Source: G965267425 sp965267425
GTDB lineage: Bacteria > Bacteroidota > Bacteroidia > Flavobacteriales_E > Vicingaceae
Assembly (NCBI GenBank): GCA_965267425.1
Contig: OZ253959.1
Span: 930,001 to 994,000 of the forward strand
DNA: 64,000 nt
Direction: 5' to 3'
Part shown: positions 36,446 through 46,232 of the stretch, piece by piece
How the letters are laid out: the number at the start of each line of letters is the position of its first letter
How positions within the stretch are numbered: position 1 is the stretch's first letter
Program-made: the position numbers and the translations under genes
The notes under the pieces: generated by a model
What the model saw: the letters and a program-made list of their open reading frames with translations, nothing else
Database searches by the model: none
Told to the model about the DNA's origin: nothing

Positions 36446-37219
36446 ATGTCTTTTCTTGAAGCGTTAATACTTGGAATCCTCCAGGGATTAACAGAATTTT
36501 TACCTGTAAGTTCAAGTGGTCATATTGAATTGGGCAAGGCCATATTAAATGTTCACCCCAAAGATCCTTTGATGTTTTCGGTGGTGGTGCATTTTGCAAC
36601 GGCCATGAGCACCATCATCATTTACCGAAAAGACGTTGTCAGGATCATTTCCGGATTGACACAATTTAAAAAGAACGAAGAGACCCTTTTTTCACTGAAG
36701 ATCGTTTTGTCCATGATCCCTGCAGGAATCATCGGTTATTTTTTTGACGATGCCCTGGAAGTATTGTTTAATGAAAACATCGTGTTGGTTGGGAGCATGC
36801 TGCTTGTAACTGCTATTTTACTTTTGGTGGCGGAAAAAATTAAATCTTCCGACAAAGAAGTAGGTTTTGGACATGCTATCATTATTGGATTGGCGCAGGC
36901 TGTAGCTTTGTTGCCAGGTATTTCCAGGTCTGGGGCCACCATTGCCACTTCACTGATATTAGGAATCAAAAGACCACATGCCGCCCAATTTTCTTTCTTG
37001 ATGGTTGTTCCATTGATATTTGGAAAAATAGCCAAGGACTTATTGGATGGGAATTTTGGAGGGGACATTCCTGCAATGGTTTTGTTTGCCGGGTTCATTG
37101 CTGCATTTGTCACAGGGTTAGTTGCTTGTAAATGGATGGTATACTTGGTGAAGAAAAGTTCGTTGATTGGATTTTCAATTTATTGTTTTGTCGTTGGAAT
37201 GATTGCTTTGATGTGGTAA
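36446..37219 (+). CDS. uppP: Undecaprenyl-diphosphatase
   Basis: 257 residues, about eight membrane segments, with both BacA signatures: GLTEFLPVSSSGH near the N-terminus and LPGISRSGATI in the second half. It dephosphorylates undecaprenyl pyrophosphate to recycle the lipid carrier for peptidoglycan and O-antigen. It lies in the ftsX-DUF3098-uppP-truB run. Confidence 0.95.
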   Translation: MSFLEALILGILQGLTEFLPVSSSGHIELGKAILNVHPKDPLMFSVVVHFATAMSTIIIYRKDVVRIISGLTQFKKNEETLFSLKIVLSMIPAGIIGYFFDDALEVLFNENIVLVGSMLLVTAILLLVAEKIKSSDKEVGFGHAIIIGLAQAVALLPGISRSGATIATSLILGIKRPHAAQFSFLMVVPLIFGKIAKDLLDGNFGGDIPAMVLFAGFIAAFVTGLVACKWMVYLVKKSSLIGFSIYCFVVGMIALMW

Positions 37220-37235
37220 TCAATAATTTTCCCTC

Positions 37236-37925
37236 ATGCGCTCTGATTTCGTTATTCCTGTTAATAAACCGCTCCATTGGACATCATTTGATGTAGTCAA
37301 CAAACTGAGGTATAAACTCAAAGAATTTCCATTTGAACATCGCGTGAAGGTGGGGCATGCCGGAACACTGGATCCTCTTGCCACCGGATTGCTGGTAATA
37401 TGCACGGGAAAATGCACCAAGCAGATTTCCGACATTCAGGAAGGGATGAAAACGTATCGTGGAATTTTTAAATTGGGTAGTACAACACCATCCTATGATC
37501 TGGAAACTGAAATTGACAATACTTTTCCAACGTCGCATATAACGAAGCAAATGATTTTGGATACAACTTCTCAGTTTAAAGGTGCAATTGAACAAGTGCC
37601 GCCGGTTTTCTCTGCATTAAAAGTAAACGGTAAGAAAGCCTACGAGCAGGCAAGGAAAGGCCAGATGTTGGAAATGAACAGCCGAGAAGTTTTTATTGAA
37701 AAATTTGAAATTCATGAAATTCAAGGAGAAGAAATTCATTTTGAACTGATTTGTGGAAAAGGAACGTATGTGAGAAGTCTTGCTTTTGATTTTGGTAAAA
37801 AACTGGATAGCGGGGCACATTTGATCCAATTGGAAAGAACGAAAATTGGTTCCTACGAACTTAAAAATGCCATTGAAATAGACGATTTTAAAACATATTT
37901 AGAAAAACAGGTATATTCAACTTGA
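37236..37925 (+). CDS. truB: tRNA pseudouridine(55) synthase TruB
   Basis: 229 residues with the catalytic aspartate in HAGTLDPLATGLLV (Asp46), VPPVFSALKVNGKKAYE and the C-terminal GTYVRSLAFDFG. It modifies U55 in the T-loop of tRNAs. It lacks the C-terminal PUA domain seen in E. coli TruB, as is usual for Bacteroidota. The ATG at 37236 follows uppP by 16 bases. Confidence 0.95.
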   Translation: MRSDFVIPVNKPLHWTSFDVVNKLRYKLKEFPFEHRVKVGHAGTLDPLATGLLVICTGKCTKQISDIQEGMKTYRGIFKLGSTTPSYDLETEIDNTFPTSHITKQMILDTTSQFKGAIEQVPPVFSALKVNGKKAYEQARKGQMLEMNSREVFIEKFEIHEIQGEEIHFELICGKGTYVRSLAFDFGKKLDSGAHLIQLERTKIGSYELKNAIEIDDFKTYLEKQVYST

Positions 37926-37933
37926 AATAAGAG

Positions 37934-37964
37934 TTTACTTATTCTCTATATTTCTTTAATTTTG
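37934..37964 (+). promoter_or_regulatory. Promoter for queA
   Basis: A perfect -7 box TAATTTTG at 37957-37964 is preceded, 19 bases upstream, by TTTA at 37934-37937 (consensus TTTG at -33, one mismatch). The predicted transcript starts near 37971, about 40 bases before the ATG at 38013. Confidence 0.5.
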
Positions 37965-38012
37965 CAACTTTTGTGAATTCCTGGAAAATCATCCAAAGTA
38001 TAATTTAGCTAT

Positions 38013-39059
38013 ATGAAACTCTCGAAGTTTAAATTTAAGTTACCAGAAGATTTATTGGCCGAATACCCTGCTGAACACAGAGACGAGGCAAGACTCATGG
38101 TTGTTCATCGTGATTCGGGTAAAATCGAGCACAAAGTGTTTAAAGATGCCATTGATTATTTCAATGACGGAGATATGATGGTCATGAACAATACCAAAGT
38201 TTTCCCAGCGAGATTATATGGTAATAAAGAAAAGACAGGAGCCAAAATTGAAGTGTTTTTGCTCAGAGAACTGAATCGTGAAAGTTTATTGTGGGATGTT
38301 CTTGTTGATCCTGCAAGAAAGATCAGGATTGGGAATAAATTGTATTTCGGAGATGATGAATTGGTTGCCGAGGTAATTGACAATACAACTTCAAGGGGAA
38401 GAACCATTCGATTTTTGTTTGACGGTTCATACGAAGAGTTTAAAGCAACGATTGACCAGTTGGGAGAAACTCCTATTCCAAAATACATCAAAAGAGATGT
38501 TGAGAAAAATGATGAAGATTGGTATCAAACCGTTTTTGCTTCAGAAGAAGGTGCTGTAGCTGCACCTACGGCAGGTCTTCACTTTTCCAAGAATTTAATG
38601 AAGCGCATGGAAATCAAAGGGATTGACTTCTCTTATATCACGCTTCATGTTGGGCTTGGAACTTTTAGACCGGTGGAGGTAGAGGATTTGACAAAGCATA
38701 AAATGGATTCTGAAGAGGTCATCATCACACAAAAAACGGCTGATGAAATCAATGCCAAAAAAATGGCCAGGCAGAAGATATGTTGTGTTGGTACAACATC
38801 TATGAGAGCCATGGAATCTTCTGTAAGTACTGAAGGATTGCTCAAACCGTTTAATGGATGGACGAATAAATTCATTTTTCCACCTTATGAATTTAACATT
38901 GCTGATTCAATGATTACCAATTTCCATTGGCCAGAGTCAACATTATTAATGATGACATGTGCTTTTGGGGGTTATGATCTAATCATGGATGCTTATCAGC
39001 AAGCCGTAAAAGAGAAATATAAGTTCTATTCCTACGGAGATGCAATGTTGATTCTGTAG
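38013..39059 (+). CDS. queA: tRNA preQ1(34) S-adenosylmethionine ribosyltransferase-isomerase
   Basis: 348 residues with the family pattern: [20 protein letters not shown] at the start, [20 protein letters not shown] in the middle, THVGLGTF-type VGLGTFRPV, and C-terminal [12 protein letters not shown]. It transfers the ribosyl moiety of SAM to preQ1 in tRNA, giving epoxyqueuosine. It has its own promoter and precedes rlmN by 78 bases. Confidence 0.96.
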   Translation: MKLSKFKFKLPEDLLAEYPAEHRDEARLMVVHRDSGKIEHKVFKDAIDYFNDGDMMVMNNTKVFPARLYGNKEKTGAKIEVFLLRELNRESLLWDVLVDPARKIRIGNKLYFGDDELVAEVIDNTTSRGRTIRFLFDGSYEEFKATIDQLGETPIPKYIKRDVEKNDEDWYQTVFASEEGAVAAPTAGLHFSKNLMKRMEIKGIDFSYITLHVGLGTFRPVEVEDLTKHKMDSEEVIITQKTADEINAKKMARQKICCVGTTSMRAMESSVSTEGLLKPFNGWTNKFIFPPYEFNIADSMITNFHWPESTLLMMTCAFGGYDLIMDAYQQAVKEKYKFYSYGDAMLIL

Positions 39060-39083
39060 AAATTTTAACAATTTCCTTTATTT

Positions 39084-39105
39084 GAAGGAGTTATATAAGT
39101 CCTTC
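39084..39105 (+). terminator. Inverted repeat between queA and rlmN, weak terminator candidate
   Basis: GAAGGA (39084-39089) and TCCTTC (39100-39105) form a 6-base-pair stem around a 10-base loop, 25 bases after queA ends. A T-run is absent (TCCCATATTT follows), so it may be a terminator, a leader structure or chance. Confidence 0.25.
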
Positions 39106-39137
39106 TCCCATATTTCTCGTAATTTTCACGTTTGTTA

Positions 39138-40229
39138 ATGGACGGATACCCCAACATGGATCAACCTACCCCTAATGTTGTGCATTCAAGTAAAAAAGAC
39201 ATTCGAAGAATTACGGATGATGAATTGATCAATTTTCTGGAAGGAATTGGCGAAAGAAAATTCAGATCGAAGCAAATTGCCGAATGGTTGTGGAAGAAAA
39301 ATGTCAGTCAAATTCATGACATGACTAACCTTTCGCAAGAAACGCGACGACATTTAAATGAAGCTTTTGAGTTAAATCGGTTGCACATTTCAGAGGAACA
39401 AAAAAGTTCGGATGGCACTGTGAAATCCGCCATCAAATTAAACGATGGTTCGGTTATTGAAGGTGTGTTGATACCAACCACCAAGCGAACCACAGCATGT
39501 ATATCTTCTCAAGTTGGATGCAGTTTGACATGTAAATTTTGTGCTACGGGATCGTTGAAGTTGAAAAGAAACCTCTTTGCTGATGAAATTGTTGATCAAG
39601 TGGTTCTGATCAATAAGCAAGCCAATGAAATGTATGGGAAAAACCTGAACAACATTGTGTATATGGGCATGGGTGAACCATTGCTTAACTATAAACAAGT
39701 AATGAAATCGGTAGATATCATTACATCGCCACAAGGTTTGGGAATGTCACCCAGGCGACTTACTATATCCACGGCAGGTATAGCAAAAATGATTCAGAAA
39801 CTTGGGGATGATCAAACCAAAGTGAATCTTGCATTGTCTCTTCACGCTGCTAATGATACCAAACGGTCTCGGATTATGCCTATCAATGAGACCAATACCC
39901 TGGAAAATTTAGGCGTTGCGTTGCGGTATTTTTACGAAAAGACAGGAACGAGAATAACATTGGAGTACATCATTTTTGACAAGTTTAATGACGAAATTAT
40001 AGATGCTTCCGAATTGGCAACCTTTTGCAGTCAGTTTCCGTGCAAGGTCAATATCATTGAATATAACCCAATTGATAATGGATCATTGAAAGGGGCATCG
40101 GATACTAAAATAAATGCGTTTGCCAACCACCTTGAAAAAATGAATATGGTGGTCAATGTCAGACGCAGTCGAGGTAAGGATATTGATGCGGCTTGTGGTC
40201 AATTGGCCAACAAAAACAAAGTAGCTTGA
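39138..40229 (+). CDS. rlmN: Dual-specificity RNA methyltransferase RlmN
   Basis: 363 residues from the ATG at 39138. Radical-SAM motif CSLTCKFCATG (about 127-137), the glycine-rich VYMGMGEPL, STAGIAKMI and the C-terminal RRSRGKDIDAACGQLA, whose cysteine forms the methyl-transfer intermediate. It methylates C2 of A2503 in 23S rRNA and A37 in some tRNAs. An upstream TTG at 39132 is an unlikely start. The stop codon overlaps a TTG start of the next gene (TTGA). Confidence 0.95.
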   Translation: MDGYPNMDQPTPNVVHSSKKDIRRITDDELINFLEGIGERKFRSKQIAEWLWKKNVSQIHDMTNLSQETRRHLNEAFELNRLHISEEQKSSDGTVKSAIKLNDGSVIEGVLIPTTKRTTACISSQVGCSLTCKFCATGSLKLKRNLFADEIVDQVVLINKQANEMYGKNLNNIVYMGMGEPLLNYKQVMKSVDIITSPQGLGMSPRRLTISTAGIAKMIQKLGDDQTKVNLALSLHAANDTKRSRIMPINETNTLENLGVALRYFYEKTGTRITLEYIIFDKFNDEIIDASELATFCSQFPCKVNIIEYNPIDNGSLKGASDTKINAFANHLEKMNMVVNVRRSRGKDIDAACGQLANKNKVA

Positions 40230-41809
40230 GAAATTTACTCACCGTCTTATGTATGATTTTGGCCCTGGACTCATCTGTTCAAGCTCAAGACTCATTGCGT
40301 GTGAGTTGGGGGCAAGAAATAGAAGACGATAGAGATTATCAGTTTGTAGAAATTATTGGTTCAACTCCAGCCTACTTTTATACGTTACATTCTTCCAAAA
40401 AATTAAACAAAGGGATTCGTGAGTTTGTCATGGAGATTTACGATCAATCTACCTTGTCCAGATTGAACCGAATTAATTTGGTATCCTCAGATCAAGAATT
40501 AATTGAATTTGAAAAAGTTTCGGTTTGGAAATCAGGAATTGTGATGATTTACTCCAAACGTGACCATGATTTGGGCAATGTAACCATGTATGCTCGAACG
40601 TTTAATGAGAGAGGTGAGAAATCAGGTACTGATGTTAAACTGGAAACCATAAGGGATATAGTGTATGATCAGTCTTCCGGAAAGATCGATATCATTTCTT
40701 CCAATGATAAAAGTAAATGGTTAATAGCTTACCCTTATAAGAAAGTAAATTCCGAAAAGGTCATTCTCAAATTGTTGTTGTACGATGATGATTTTGACAA
40801 ATTGTGGGAACGGGAAATCAAACTTGAATACCTGGCATCAACTTTCAAACGAAAGAAAACCTTACTTGATAATTTCGGCAACATCCATGTAGTGGCTATC
40901 ACACGGTCGGTGCAAGGATTGGGAAGATTTAATCTCAAAAAGCCAATCAAATCTTGTTTAATTGTTTCCTATAATCACGAGATCAATAAAATCAATGAAT
41001 TGGAGTTGAATCTTCCGGAAGAATGGATTACCAGTGTTTCTGCCGGATTGGATTCATTGGACAATCTAATCGTTGGCGGCACGTATGCGAGGAAAAACAA
41101 AAATGTAATGAACGGAACTTTTTATCTCAAAATTAACCCAGGAGATTTTGAGATATTGGTTCAGAAACTGATTCCTTTTGAACAATCCCTGAAATCAAAA
41201 CTTGCATTAAATGGTAGAAGATCAAATGTAGAGTTGTTTGAAGAATATTTCTTACGAGAATTTCATGTTCATCAAAACGGAAGTTTGTCGGTCCTGGCTG
41301 AAGAATATTATGTAGAAGAAGAATGCATTGAGGATCCAAGAACGGGTCAATTGATCTGCAATTTTGTTTATTATTTCGGAGATATATTGATGTTAAAAAT
41401 TGGAGAAAATGGAGATCACACTGAAGTTTTTACCATTTCCAAGCTCCAACAATCGCATAATAAAAAGGGCGAATTATCATCATTTGCAGGAGTTCCAACA
41501 GACGGTGGCTTTTTGGTAATTTTTAACGACAATTATAAAAATCAAGGTGTAAGATTAAATTCACCATATAAGATTAGAGATTTGAGTAATTTTAACAAGT
41601 CCGAAGCCTATATGATGCATGTTCAAAACGAAAAATTGATTGCTGAAAAACCGCTCATTGCCTCAGAAGATGAGAAGTTTGATTTTGTACCTGCATATAA
41701 TCATATGGATGAGGATTCCATGTTGATTTATATTAGAATCAAGGAAAAAAAATATAAGTTTGGAAAGGTTACCAATTCAATAAATTCCAGCCACTATCGA
41801 AGCCATTAA
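40226..41809 (+). CDS. Secreted protein of unknown function, TTG start
   Basis: 527 residues if translation starts at TTG 40226, which shares three bases with the rlmN stop in TTGA. From that codon a clean signal peptide follows (RNLLTVLCMILALDSSVQAQ), which no earlier start gives. The mature part is beta-rich with alternating strands such as YAYLRTFNE-like and DGGFLVIFNDNYKNQGVRL; I cannot name a domain. It is in the rlmN-dnaG run and ends 43 bases before the prenyl synthase. Role unknown. Confidence 0.65.
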   Translation: MRNLLTVLCMILALDSSVQAQDSLRVSWGQEIEDDRDYQFVEIIGSTPAYFYTLHSSKKLNKGIREFVMEIYDQSTLSRLNRINLVSSDQELIEFEKVSVWKSGIVMIYSKRDHDLGNVTMYARTFNERGEKSGTDVKLETIRDIVYDQSSGKIDIISSNDKSKWLIAYPYKKVNSEKVILKLLLYDDDFDKLWEREIKLEYLASTFKRKKTLLDNFGNIHVVAITRSVQGLGRFNLKKPIKSCLIVSYNHEINKINELELNLPEEWITSVSAGLDSLDNLIVGGTYARKNKNVMNGTFYLKINPGDFEILVQKLIPFEQSLKSKLALNGRRSNVELFEEYFLREFHVHQNGSLSVLAEEYYVEEECIEDPRTGQLICNFVYYFGDILMLKIGENGDHTEVFTISKLQQSHNKKGELSSFAGVPTDGGFLVIFNDNYKNQGVRLNSPYKIRDLSNFNKSEAYMMHVQNEKLIAEKPLIASEDEKFDFVPAYNHMDEDSMLIYIRIKEKKYKFGKVTNSINSSHYRSH

Positions 41810-41852
41810 AGACATAGCGCTCAACCTTAAAAAAAGTGGAGCAAAAAAATCG

Positions 41853-42821
41853 GTGCTGGAATCCATTAAACGGCCCATTGCGGAAGAAATGAATCAGTTC
41901 GAAGAACGATTTAAATCTTCCTTGAAAAGTGCTGTTCCATTATTGAATCACATTACACATTACATCATCAAGAGAAAAGGAAAGCAAATGAGACCCATGT
42001 TTGTTTTTCTCAGTGCCAGAATGTTTGGCCCCGTGAAAGATGATGCTTATGTGGCAGCTTCGCTCATAGAATTATTGCACACAGCAACGCTAGTACATGA
42101 CGATGTGGTTGATGATGCATACAAACGCAGAGGTTTTTTTAGCATCAATGCCATTTGGAAAAATAAAGTGGCTGTTTTGGTGGGTGATTATTTACTTTCC
42201 AAAGGACTGCTTTTATCCATTGAAAATGAACAGTATAAATTGCTTCAAATTGTTTCCAGGGCAGTAAAAGAAATGAGTGAAGGAGAATTGCTGCAAATGG
42301 AAAAAACCAGAAGGTTAAACATTGAAGAATCGGTTTATTTCGATATCATCCGACAAAAAACAGCTAGTTTGATTGCAGCTTGTTGCGCCAGTGGAGCTGC
42401 CGCAGGAAATGCAAATGATGAGGATATTGAAAAAATGAGGTTGTTTGGTGAGTATGCCGGAATGGCTTTCCAAATCAAAGATGACTTGTTTGATTATGGT
42501 GAAGGAGGAGATATTGGTAAACCTGAAGGCATTGACATCAAAGAAAAAAAATTGACATTGCCGTTGATCTATACCTTAAACTCAGTAGATCATAAGACCA
42601 GAAAACATTTGATTGGCATTGTCAAAAATCACAACAAGAACAAAGACAAAGTGAAAGAAGCCATTCAGCTTGTCGTTGAGAATGGTGGAATTGAATATAC
42701 TATAAAGGTGATGCAGGAATTTCAGCAAAAGGCACTTGACGTTTTGTTTCAATTTCCGGAATCAGAGGCCAGAAATAGTATAGAGCAGATGGTAAATTTT
42801 ACCGTAAATCGAAATATTTAA
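41853..42821 (+). CDS. Polyprenyl diphosphate synthase
   Basis: 322 residues with both aspartate-rich motifs: HDDVVDDAYKRRG (about 80) and KDDLFDYGEGGD (about 208), plus the KGKQMRPM lead-in. A trans-isoprenyl synthase of the IspB/HepT type, which elongates isopentenyl units, probably for menaquinone side chains. The start is GTG at 41853; the frame stays open further upstream, but no ATG is present. It is five bases before the YwqK-like gene. Confidence 0.92.
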   Translation: MLESIKRPIAEEMNQFEERFKSSLKSAVPLLNHITHYIIKRKGKQMRPMFVFLSARMFGPVKDDAYVAASLIELLHTATLVHDDVVDDAYKRRGFFSINAIWKNKVAVLVGDYLLSKGLLLSIENEQYKLLQIVSRAVKEMSEGELLQMEKTRRLNIEESVYFDIIRQKTASLIAACCASGAAAGNANDEDIEKMRLFGEYAGMAFQIKDDLFDYGEGGDIGKPEGIDIKEKKLTLPLIYTLNSVDHKTRKHLIGIVKNHNKNKDKVKEAIQLVVENGGIEYTIKVMQEFQQKALDVLFQFPESEARNSIEQMVNFTVNRNI

Positions 42822-42826
42822 TTTTT

Positions 42827-43282
42827 ATGTTCGGAATTTCCGAAAAGAAGAGCCACTGGACTACAACTGTCCTGAGTTGGGGAATCATTTTTATCATGGT
42901 TTCTTGTTCAACAAAGGTTGAAAATAATGAAGTAAAAACGTATTTTGATAATGGAAAGTTAAAACGACTCGAACGATATGAAGGCTCTGGAGAAACAAGG
43001 GTTAAGATCTATGAAGAGCAATATTATGACAATGGTATTCTTCGGGTTAAAGGAGCTTTCAAAAAAGGAAAGAGACATGGTGATTGGAAGGTGTGGTATG
43101 CAAGCGGAAGATTATGGAGCGAAGGATCTTATGTCGAAGGAATAAGGCAAGGCTATTCCAGGGCCTATTATGAATCTGGAATCATTCGAATGGAAGGGGA
43201 TTACATAGACGATAAGCAAGTGGGACTTTGGCTTTTTTGGGATGAAAATGGCCAACTTGCTCACAAAGAAAATTTTAAATGA
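42827..43282 (+). CDS. YwqK-family MORN-like repeat lipoprotein
   Basis: 151 residues. The N-terminus has a signal and lipobox (IFIMVSC), so it is probably lipid-anchored. The rest has three or four MORN-like repeats (YYDNGILRVKGAFKKGKRHGD, YASGRLWSEGSYVEGIRQGY, WDENGQLAHKENF) of the type annotated toxin-antitoxin YwqK. No toxin gene is adjacent and the family name is not a functional proof. The stop overlaps dnaG in ATGA. Confidence 0.82.
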   Translation: MFGISEKKSHWTTTVLSWGIIFIMVSCSTKVENNEVKTYFDNGKLKRLERYEGSGETRVKIYEEQYYDNGILRVKGAFKKGKRHGDWKVWYASGRLWSEGSYVEGIRQGYSRAYYESGIIRMEGDYIDDKQVGLWLFWDENGQLAHKENFK

Positions 43283-45231
43283 TAAAAGAAACAGATGTAC
43301 AATCCGTGTTGGACGCTTCAAGAATAGATGAAGTGGTAGGCGATTTTGTACAGCTGAAAAAAAGAGGTGCCAACTACCTTGGTTTGTGTCCTTTTCATGA
43401 TGAGAAAACGCCTTCCTTTGTGGTATCTCCTGCCAAAGGAATTTACAAATGTTTTGGATGTGGAAGAGCTGGGAATGCCTCTAAATTCTTGATGGATCAT
43501 GAGCAAATTTCATTTCCGGAAGCCATCCATCACCTTGCAAATAAATACAATATCCAAATTGAAGAAGAGGCGGTTACGGAGGAACGTAAAAAGGAAATCA
43601 GCGAACGAGAATCACTCTTTATCATCAACAACTTTGCAATATCCTATTTCCAGGAGCAGATGAATCAGACCGATGAAGGCAAGGCAATTGCTTTATCGTA
43701 TTTTAATGAAAGAGGTTACAGGGAAGATACCATTGAAAAATTTCAACTGGGCTATTGCAGTGAACAATGGGATGGATTCACCACCTCAGCTTTGGAGAAA
43801 GGTTATGACATCAAGAGATTGGAAGAAACCGGGCTGACCATTGTCAAAGAAGAAAAGAAGTTTGATCGATTTCGCAATCGGGTCATATTCCCCATTCACA
43901 ATGTTAGTGGAAAAGTCATTGGTTTTGGAGGAAGGGTGTTATCATCATCGTCTCAACAAGCCAAATACCTCAATTCACCGGAATCCATCATTTTTAATAA
44001 AAGTAAAAACCTATATGGTTTACACTTGGCGAAAAATGAAATTGTCAAGCAGGATTTGTGTTATGTGGTTGAGGGTTATACAGACGTCATTTCTCTTGCA
44101 CAATCGGGTATTCAAAATGTGGTTGCGCCGTTGGGAACTGCACTTACAGAAGAACACCTGGTATTGATCAGAAGGTATACTGAAAACGTTACCCTGTTAT
44201 TTGATGGTGATGCTGCCGGTATTAAAGCAGCCAATCGTTCCATTGATATGGCTTTGGAGCAAGGATTAAATGTTCGGTTAATTGCTTTTGAGGAAGGACA
44301 AGATCCCGATTCATTTGCCATGAATCATACAAGTGATGAAATAACTGATTTCTTGCAAAACAAGTCAATGGACTTCATTGCCTTCAAGGAATTCAGCACG
44401 GATATTGGCGATGATCCTATTCGGAAAGCCAGGTTCATAAAAGAGATCGCAAGTTCACTTGGACTCATAGCAGATACCATAAAACGCAGTGTTTACATCC
44501 AAATGATTGCCGAAAAATTCGGCATTGATGAAAGCATTTTAATTTCTGAAGTCAATTATTTACGGCGAAAGAAAAGAAAGAAAAGTCAAGGAGGATCAGA
44601 GCAAGAAGAAGAAATTGCCATACCGGTTCAACAAGATGCCAATGCCTCTTTCAAGAAATGGAACAATGCAGAAGAACGACTGGAGCACATTGAAAATGAC
44701 CTTATTCGTCTTATCATCAATCATGGGCATGAAAATATTCATGTAAAAATATCCAGAGAAGGTCCTATTGATGAAATCATTTATCCTGTTGGATTCTTCA
44801 TTATTGAACAATTGTTGAATGATGATATTTCATTTAAAAATGAAGAGTACAATGTATTGGTTAAGGAATGCATTGCAGCATTGGAAGCAGGAATGATTCC
44901 AGATACTGCTTATTACCTCAATCATCCAGCTGAAACCATTACACATTTAGCCAGCAGCATGGTAATTGCTCAACATGAGTTAAGTGAAAATTGGTGGAAA
45001 AAACACAAAATTCATACGCAAATAGAGGAAGAGAACTTATATCGTTCTGTGACAAGAGTTATACTGGCGCTCAAAAATCTTGTTGTTCATCATCAATTGG
45101 ATGATTTGTCCAATCGAATGAAAGATGCGTTGAGTGAACCTGAAAAGGAGGAGTTGTTGAAGTACCACATGAGGTTGACTTCCGTGAAAAAAATCATTGC
45201 AAACAAACAAGGAACCACAATAACCAGATAA
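43279..45231 (+). CDS. dnaG: DNA primase
   Basis: 650 residues with the CHC2 zinc finger (Cys37, His40, Cys58, Cys61; CPFHDEKTPSF), the catalytic core (VVEGYTDVISL, LLFDGDAAGIKAANR, TOPRIM acidic residues) and a C-terminal helicase-binding region. It synthesises RNA primers for replication forks. The ATG overlaps the preceding stop by four bases. It precedes mscS. Confidence 0.96.
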   Translation: MIKETDVQSVLDASRIDEVVGDFVQLKKRGANYLGLCPFHDEKTPSFVVSPAKGIYKCFGCGRAGNASKFLMDHEQISFPEAIHHLANKYNIQIEEEAVTEERKKEISERESLFIINNFAISYFQEQMNQTDEGKAIALSYFNERGYREDTIEKFQLGYCSEQWDGFTTSALEKGYDIKRLEETGLTIVKEEKKFDRFRNRVIFPIHNVSGKVIGFGGRVLSSSSQQAKYLNSPESIIFNKSKNLYGLHLAKNEIVKQDLCYVVEGYTDVISLAQSGIQNVVAPLGTALTEEHLVLIRRYTENVTLLFDGDAAGIKAANRSIDMALEQGLNVRLIAFEEGQDPDSFAMNHTSDEITDFLQNKSMDFIAFKEFSTDIGDDPIRKARFIKEIASSLGLIADTIKRSVYIQMIAEKFGIDESILISEVNYLRRKKRKKSQGGSEQEEEIAIPVQQDANASFKKWNNAEERLEHIENDLIRLIINHGHENIHVKISREGPIDEIIYPVGFFIIEQLLNDDISFKNEEYNVLVKECIAALEAGMIPDTAYYLNHPAETITHLASSMVIAQHELSENWWKKHKIHTQIEEENLYRSVTRVILALKNLVVHHQLDDLSNRMKDALSEPEKEELLKYHMRLTSVKKIIANKQGTTITR

Positions 45232-45232
45232 T

Positions 45233-46087
45233 ATGGATTGGTTAAAAGACCTGTTGGAATTTAAAATAATTGACATCAGTGGTCACTCATTGAGCATTTT
45301 CCAATTGCTTTTATTGATTGTTATTCTTATCGTAACACGTGTTTTGGTGAAAATGGTTGATCTGTTTATCAACCGAAGAATTGCGCCGAAATACGACATT
45401 GACGAAGGCAAGAAATTTGCGATTCTTAAACTCATCAATTACCTCATTTATCTGGTTGCCTTTGTACTCGGATTGGAATCATTGGGGTTTGATATTTCCA
45501 TTCTGTTAGCCGGTTCTGCTGCGTTATTGGTAGGTATTGGTTTTGGATTACAAGAAGTTTTTAAAGATTTGATTTCAGGCTTGATATTGTTGTTCGAAGG
45601 AAGCCTTAAAGTAGGAGATGTGATTGAGGTAGACAATTTGGTAGGGTTGGTGAAAGAAATTAATATAAGGACATCTAAGATTCGTACACGTGATGGCATC
45701 ATCATCATTGTTCCCAACTCCAATTTTATCAATGAGAAGGTGATTAACTGGAGCAATGGAAACAAATTGACAAGATTTCATGTCAATGTAGGTGTTGCGT
45801 ACGGTTCGGATGTGGACAAGGTAAGTCAACTTTTGTTACAGGCAGCTGCGAATAATGAAAACATTTCAGGGAGACCGAAAGCGTTTGTGCGATTTGCAGA
45901 TTTTGGCAGCTCTTCGTTAGATTTTAAATTATTCTTTTGGACCGAGCAAGTTTGGCGTATTGAAAACACCTTAAGTGAACTGAGGTTTGACATTGACAAA
46001 TTGTTTCGGGAGCATGGTGTTACCATTCCTTTTCCTCAAAGGGATTTGCACATTAAAACAGACAATACTGGTAGGGGAGGGGTATAA
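45233..46087 (+). CDS. Small-conductance mechanosensitive channel, MscS-like
   Basis: 284 residues with three N-terminal membrane helices and the MscS signature GIGFGLQEVFKDLISG in the pore-lining helix region, followed by a beta domain (VGDVIEVDNLVGLVKEINIR) and C-terminal alpha/beta domain. It opens under membrane tension to release osmolytes. The gene starts one base after dnaG ends and is followed by a terminator hairpin at 46092. Confidence 0.9.
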   Translation: MDWLKDLLEFKIIDISGHSLSIFQLLLLIVILIVTRVLVKMVDLFINRRIAPKYDIDEGKKFAILKLINYLIYLVAFVLGLESLGFDISILLAGSAALLVGIGFGLQEVFKDLISGLILLFEGSLKVGDVIEVDNLVGLVKEINIRTSKIRTRDGIIIIVPNSNFINEKVINWSNGNKLTRFHVNVGVAYGSDVDKVSQLLLQAAANNENISGRPKAFVRFADFGSSSLDFKLFFWTEQVWRIENTLSELRFDIDKLFREHGVTIPFPQRDLHIKTDNTGRGGV

Positions 46088-46091
46088 GAAA

Positions 46092-46113
46092 AACGGGCGA
46101 ATACTCGCCCGTT
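46092..46113. terminator. Bidirectional hairpin terminator between mscS and kdsC-like gene
   Basis: Perfect 9-base inverted repeat, AACGGGCGA (46092-46100) with TCGCCCGTT (46105-46113) around the loop ATAC, in the convergent spacer. The GC core suits either transcript; there is no long T-run on either side. Confidence 0.7.
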
Positions 46114-46232
46114 AATAACCAAACTAACCTATGAATAACTCTACATCGTAAAGTTGATACTAAAGTATACCCATGGACTTGCTTGTGCATGAGGGAATTT
46201 GGTAAATTGAAAATTTAAGGGAATCCCTTAGT

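Noticed and set aside
42827..43282. Toxin-antitoxin module suggested by the YwqK antitoxin family name
   Set aside because: No toxin gene lies next to it, and the protein has a lipobox and MORN-like repeats, pointing to an envelope lipoprotein.
46114..46232. Possible short gene after the mscS terminator
   Set aside because: The only ATG-led frame found, at 46131, stops after six codons; the only structure is a small ATACTAAAGTAT inverted repeat.
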